This document shows positions 60,561 through 64,000 of a stretch of DNA of 64,000 bases, piece after piece. The position numbers were made by a program, and so were the translations under genes. A model generated the notes under the pieces. That model did no database searches. It saw nothing but the letters and a program-made list of their open reading frames with translations, and had not been told where the DNA came from. Positions within the stretch are counted from its first letter, which is position 1; every line of letters begins with the position of its first letter. The stretch covers positions 87,631,912 to 87,695,911 of the forward strand of contig NC_035445.2 of the NCBI RefSeq assembly GCF_002127325.2. The letters run 5' to 3'. The DNA is from Helianthus annuus. Its lineage: Eukaryota > Streptophyta > Magnoliopsida > Asterales > Asteraceae.

Positions 60561-61359
60561 ACAAAAAATCACACGAGTCTAACCGTGCAGTCGGTTTGTC
60601 AAGATTGTTAGCAGAACAAATTCTACACTCAAATGCGTTTAAAACCGTACACGTCAGCTGGTTAAAATTCCACCTTTGTCTTAGATGGCCGCACACTACC
60701 CTTTGGACCGCACACTAATTATTTGGACCGTACATGTAAGACCCTTACTTCTATTTAACAGTTTTCATATAAGTTTTGACTATAAATGTGTATTCACGTT
60801 TACACATCCATTTGAAAAATACGGGTTTATTAAAACATTTTAAGATTTAAAACAATACAACATAATATATATGAGTTCGTCGTTTAAAGATGACGACGAA
60901 ACATAGTGCGGAAGCTTGTATCTTGATCGTGTTCGGTTCTTTCTTAAGCTTGATCGTCATCCGGCACTTCAAGATATACCTACATTTCATAAAACATGAA
61001 AGGAGTTAGTCATTCTTAGTTTATAACGTGTTTAATCAAGTCCGAATGCCAAAACGAACAAGAAAAACAAGTTTTTCCAACTTCTGTATCCCTCGCAGGG
61101 CGCGACCGAGTGGAGCATTCCTGTTAAATTCTTCGTGACAAATTGTGTTTTTTTTTCTCAAACAAACAAACAAACCCCCAATTAGATAATAGCAATTCTT
61201 AGTTAAATTCTTCTACACTTACCTCAAATTCCTTTCGGATACGACCTTATTTACACGTACTAGTGTTGGTATTTCAGTTAAAATAAATACTTTTGATTAG
61301 CCCACGACAGCTATATCATCCATCAGCAAGCTAGTATCATTTATTGTGTCATGTCTCGT

Positions 61360-62218
61360 TCACATGCACGAAGGTGCAAAACCATTTAGTGCGCTGTTGA
61401 ATATTGGTGACTGCTTAAGGATGTTGATGCTATTGTTCGAACCAGAAGCTCCAAAAAAGGCATGCCAAATCCAAAGGTCATGGGACGCAACTGTCTCGAG
61501 CATTAACGTGGGACATCCTTTGTCATCTTACATATATCGCCAATTCCATGTAATTAACATATTTTACATGGATGATACATACAATCAATTTTGCCCAACA
61601 ATCCTGAAAATCAATGGATTTGTGATTAGGACTCCAGTAACTGTGGGTCACTTTCGTTAGGCATTCTAAGATATTCTTTGGAATGAAGTTCGATCATATA
61701 CTCACAAAAGGATCATAACAACATGTTGGGCGTAGTTTCACCGATGCGTACGTATTCATCAGTTGCGTTACTAGCAAAACTGTATGCCAATCGCCGCAAG
61801 ACGGATGTGCACTTTTGGGTTGGTGATAGACCCTTTCGATTAAACGCATCTGTTCTTTGTGTAAAGAATTCATAATTGTCTGACAAATCCTTTATAATTT
61901 GAAGGAACATATCGCGACTCATATGAAGCCGACGATTAAAAATAGTTTGCTGGGAACGGCTCTAGAGCAAAAATAGTCTTTCTACAAATGACACTTTGCA
62001 TCTTCACGAGCTCTGTTTATTACTTTACGCTTCCTTACAGATTGAGAACTTGCTCCTTCTTCGGTTTGACCCATAAGCGGCAAATACATGTTACCGTCAT
62101 TGCAAAGCAATTCTTCATACTCCTTCGCAACTAGTTGCATGAAAGTAAAATCATTATTATGAAACATAAAAGGAAGTGATGTTAGAGATTGCGGTGTTTC
62201 TTTGTCATTGGAACACAT
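61360..62218 (-). pseudogene. PIF/Harbinger transposase (ALP1/HARBI1-like) remnant
   Basis: Minus-strand pieces in order: an N-terminal segment (62218-61982) containing RKRKVINRARED; MSRDMFLQIIKDLSDNYEFF with LSPTQKCTSVLRRLAYS (61922-61713); EYLRM; GLLGKIDCMYH, which holds the first catalytic Asp; and a clean 50-codon stretch with TLMLETVASHDLWIWHAFFG, SNNSINIL and SPIFN. This order is that of the DDE nuclease of PIF/Harbinger elements and their domesticated relatives. It is dead here: stops at 61982, 61713 and further downstream, a frame change in the T run near 61945, and the C-terminal third with the last acidic residue is missing after 61360. The plus-strand 104-codon frame at 61346-61660 is its antisense shadow. 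Confidence 0.88.
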
Positions 62219-62515
62219 TGTGTATTATGAGAACTTTTAGAGATAGGATGGAGTGAGTTTAAGGTAAATGGAGTATTTATATAGTGGTAAAAAGTTTTTT
62301 TTTTTTTTTTTTCAAACAAAATAGCTTTCGTGTGTGGATATTATAATTGTTGGAGTGATTTGGGGGCCCACCACCACATCCGGAATTCTAGACCACACAT
62401 CCAGACTACCCTTACATACCGACGCCACAATGTGTACAAACTCATCACCTCATACGGGTTCTGTCCATGCCATCCGAACTTTGAGAAAAACCTCATATTT
62501 GACCATTTGGGTGCA

Positions 62516-62820
62516 TTATTCTAATAATAACACTTTAAACCTTGTAAAATCTCTCATAAACACTCTTACCCCTTCCATGCTTGTCACTCTCCCTCTCTCT
62601 ATAAAAAAATCTAATGATAATACTTTAAACCTTGTAAGATCCGTCAAGATCACTCTCTCCCTCTTTGTATTCTTGGATCTCCCTCTCTCTATCGAAACTC
62701 TCTACAAACTTTTCTCAAATGAAGGATGTACGGGCTTAGTCGATAGACTTGAAGCTCTGGAATACTACTTTGCTTTTATACTTATACATGGCCCTAAAGT
62801 TCCATTTCTCAAGTCATTGA
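62516..62820 (+). repeat. Copy 2 of an approximately 300-bp direct repeat
   Basis: Same orientation as 59857-60153. The two copies bracket the Harbinger remnant and lie 2.66 kb apart. A 171-codon frame crossing this copy has no recognisable domain. Confidence 0.75.
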
Positions 62821-63338
62821 ACACCATTTTTTGGTGTAGTCATGTTTAATTCTACAAGTTAATTTTTGTTGACATTTTTGTCATTTGACAACATAATTTG
62901 ATAACATGCACCATCATAAATAATTAAACATAATTCCCAAAATAAGTATCTAATATCCCGAATATCTAATAGAATGAAAATACACATGGATGGTTTCTGC
63001 AAGAGGCACATCATCATCAAATCACAATATATTTTGAGGTTTATTTTTTTAACGTGTTCTCTTTGGAAGAAATTGTTCGGACTTGTAAAACACTAAAACT
63101 AAAACTAACTGTTCTTACAACTCTCTCTTGTCATACCAAATATGTTTCTTATAGTTAGTTCCGACGTCTTCATTCTTAACTTTTTTTTTTTTAATTTTAA
63201 GGAGTTGAGCTATTTTTAAGACTTTGTATTTCTTTTCTAGATTAGTCAAATAGAAACATATATATATATATATATATTTGAAGGAGAGAAATAGAAAGAA
63301 AACTTATATTAGTTAAGAAAACTAAGAAACTCAAATTA

Positions 63339-63546
63339 ATGGACCTCATTTTGCCACGTGTTACATTTTTTTGCAGATTATACTGTGTAACAACCAGAGG
63401 CTGCCACGTATTACGTGTAACAACTTTTGCAAACTTTCAGCTTGTTCTGAAAAAGTAAAAGTTGTTACGTAACACATGGCAGACTCTAGTTGTTACACGT
63501 AACACGTCTGCAAAAAAATGTAATAGGTGGCAAAAGGAGGTTCATT
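63339..63546. mobile_element. Foldback MITE, about 208 bp
   Basis: The left arm AATGGACCTCATTTTGCCAC is repeated inverted as GGTGGCAAAAGGAGGTTCATT at the right end. Inner arms also pair (TTTTTTTGCAGA / TCTGCAAAAAAA; GTGTAACAACCAGAG / CTCTAGTTGTTACAC; AACAACTTTT / AAAAGTTGTT). The target duplication could not be fixed. Confidence 0.75.
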
Positions 63547-64000
63547 CATTTGGGTTTTTATTTTTTAACTAATATAAAATTTCTTCCTGTAATTTCACAT
63601 AAGCAAATGACAAAACACACATCTTCCATAAAACTAAAAATAAGTGCCGTTTATTTCTGTTTTTAAAGTGATCACTGACTTTTAATAAATAGTAAATTTT
63701 GATCAAGGTTTGGGGAATATTAGGGGTGATTTTTTTTAAAGGCATTCAATTTCATTCAGAAAGGAAAACACCAGAACACAAAAAGTTATGTACCTGGGCT
63801 GAAGGTATACAACAGCATAAAACCAAGCTAGATTCTCCATTCCTAAAATATGTTTTTCACTCAAAGAGCACCAAGAGCCTTGATATCATTCAATGACTTT
63901 ATGAATAAAGTGTTATGAACAAAAGCTTGTTATCAAAATTCAAAAGACCGAGCTAAAGCTAGAGAAAGAAGAATGCGAGCTATCTCAAAATCATTAGCTA
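63547..64000. other. Unassigned sequence at the right edge
   Basis: No recognisable protein in any frame. From 63740 the sequence is less AT-rich than its neighbours and could be exon, UTR or another repeat continuing beyond the window. Confidence 0.4.

Noticed and set aside
60733..61130. LTR-like segment starting TGTAAGACCC with a GCGGAAGC motif
   Set aside because: Resembles gypsy LTRs in style but no second terminus, primer site or duplication was seen.
61346..61660. 104-codon plus-strand frame
   Set aside because: It is antisense to the Harbinger DDE region, which is the recognisable strand.
63740..64000. Possible exon or organelle-derived fragment at the right edge
   Set aside because: No frame longer than about 65 codons and no protein recognised; a search would be needed.

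Overview
The window looks like repeat-rich intergenic and genic DNA from a flowering plant, most likely a eudicot of the daisy family (Asteraceae). The plant call rests on two spliced nuclear genes with plant protein sequences and on the retroelement families. The family-level guess is inference from the style of the repeats and is not proven here. About 85% of the window is transposable elements or their remains, heavily nested.

Layout. Positions 1-3289 hold the 5' end (LTR, primer binding site, leader) of a minus-strand Ty3/gypsy-type element that runs off the left edge. Positions 3290-9840 hold a GTTCG-rich inverted-repeat element and three head-to-tail fragments of one long LTR family. 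A small solo LTR (10552-11086) is followed by a 5'-truncated Tat-type gypsy element (11303 to about 16395). It keeps an integrase fragment on the plus strand and a broken, intron-containing antisense gene on the minus strand. Positions 18905-31086 are a complete minus-strand chromovirus-like gypsy element with 2.45 kb LTRs, a 5-bp target duplication and one internal stop. Its 5' LTR is split by a younger 1.7 kb LTR-like insertion.

Positions 31092-42383 are a patchwork: a 135-bp palindrome, a second copy of the small solo LTR in inverted orientation, a long-TIR element split by an LTR derivative, a MULE-like element, a Helitron, two tRNA-type SINEs and a 270-bp pentanucleotide microsatellite.

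Two host genes lie on the minus strand. One is a 16-exon synaptonemal-complex transverse filament gene, ZYP1 (44985-49349, 855 codons). The other is a four-exon V-ATPase proteolipid subunit c'' gene (51252-54887, 181 codons), whose 2.9 kb second intron carries two hAT-type MITEs. Beyond them are a 3.66 kb solo LTR (55824-59478), a decayed PIF/Harbinger transposase (61360-62218) and a foldback MITE (63339-63546).

The two host genes have no evident functional link: one acts in meiotic chromosome pairing, the other in endomembrane proton pumping. The most unusual signals are: the spliced antisense gene of the Tat element; GC-rich snap-back modules shared by several unrelated LTR families; a 159-bp internal periodicity in one long-LTR family; four tandem perfect hairpins in a retroelement leader; and unusual introns in ZYP1. 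All splice sites, LTR ends and target duplications were read by eye from the sequence.
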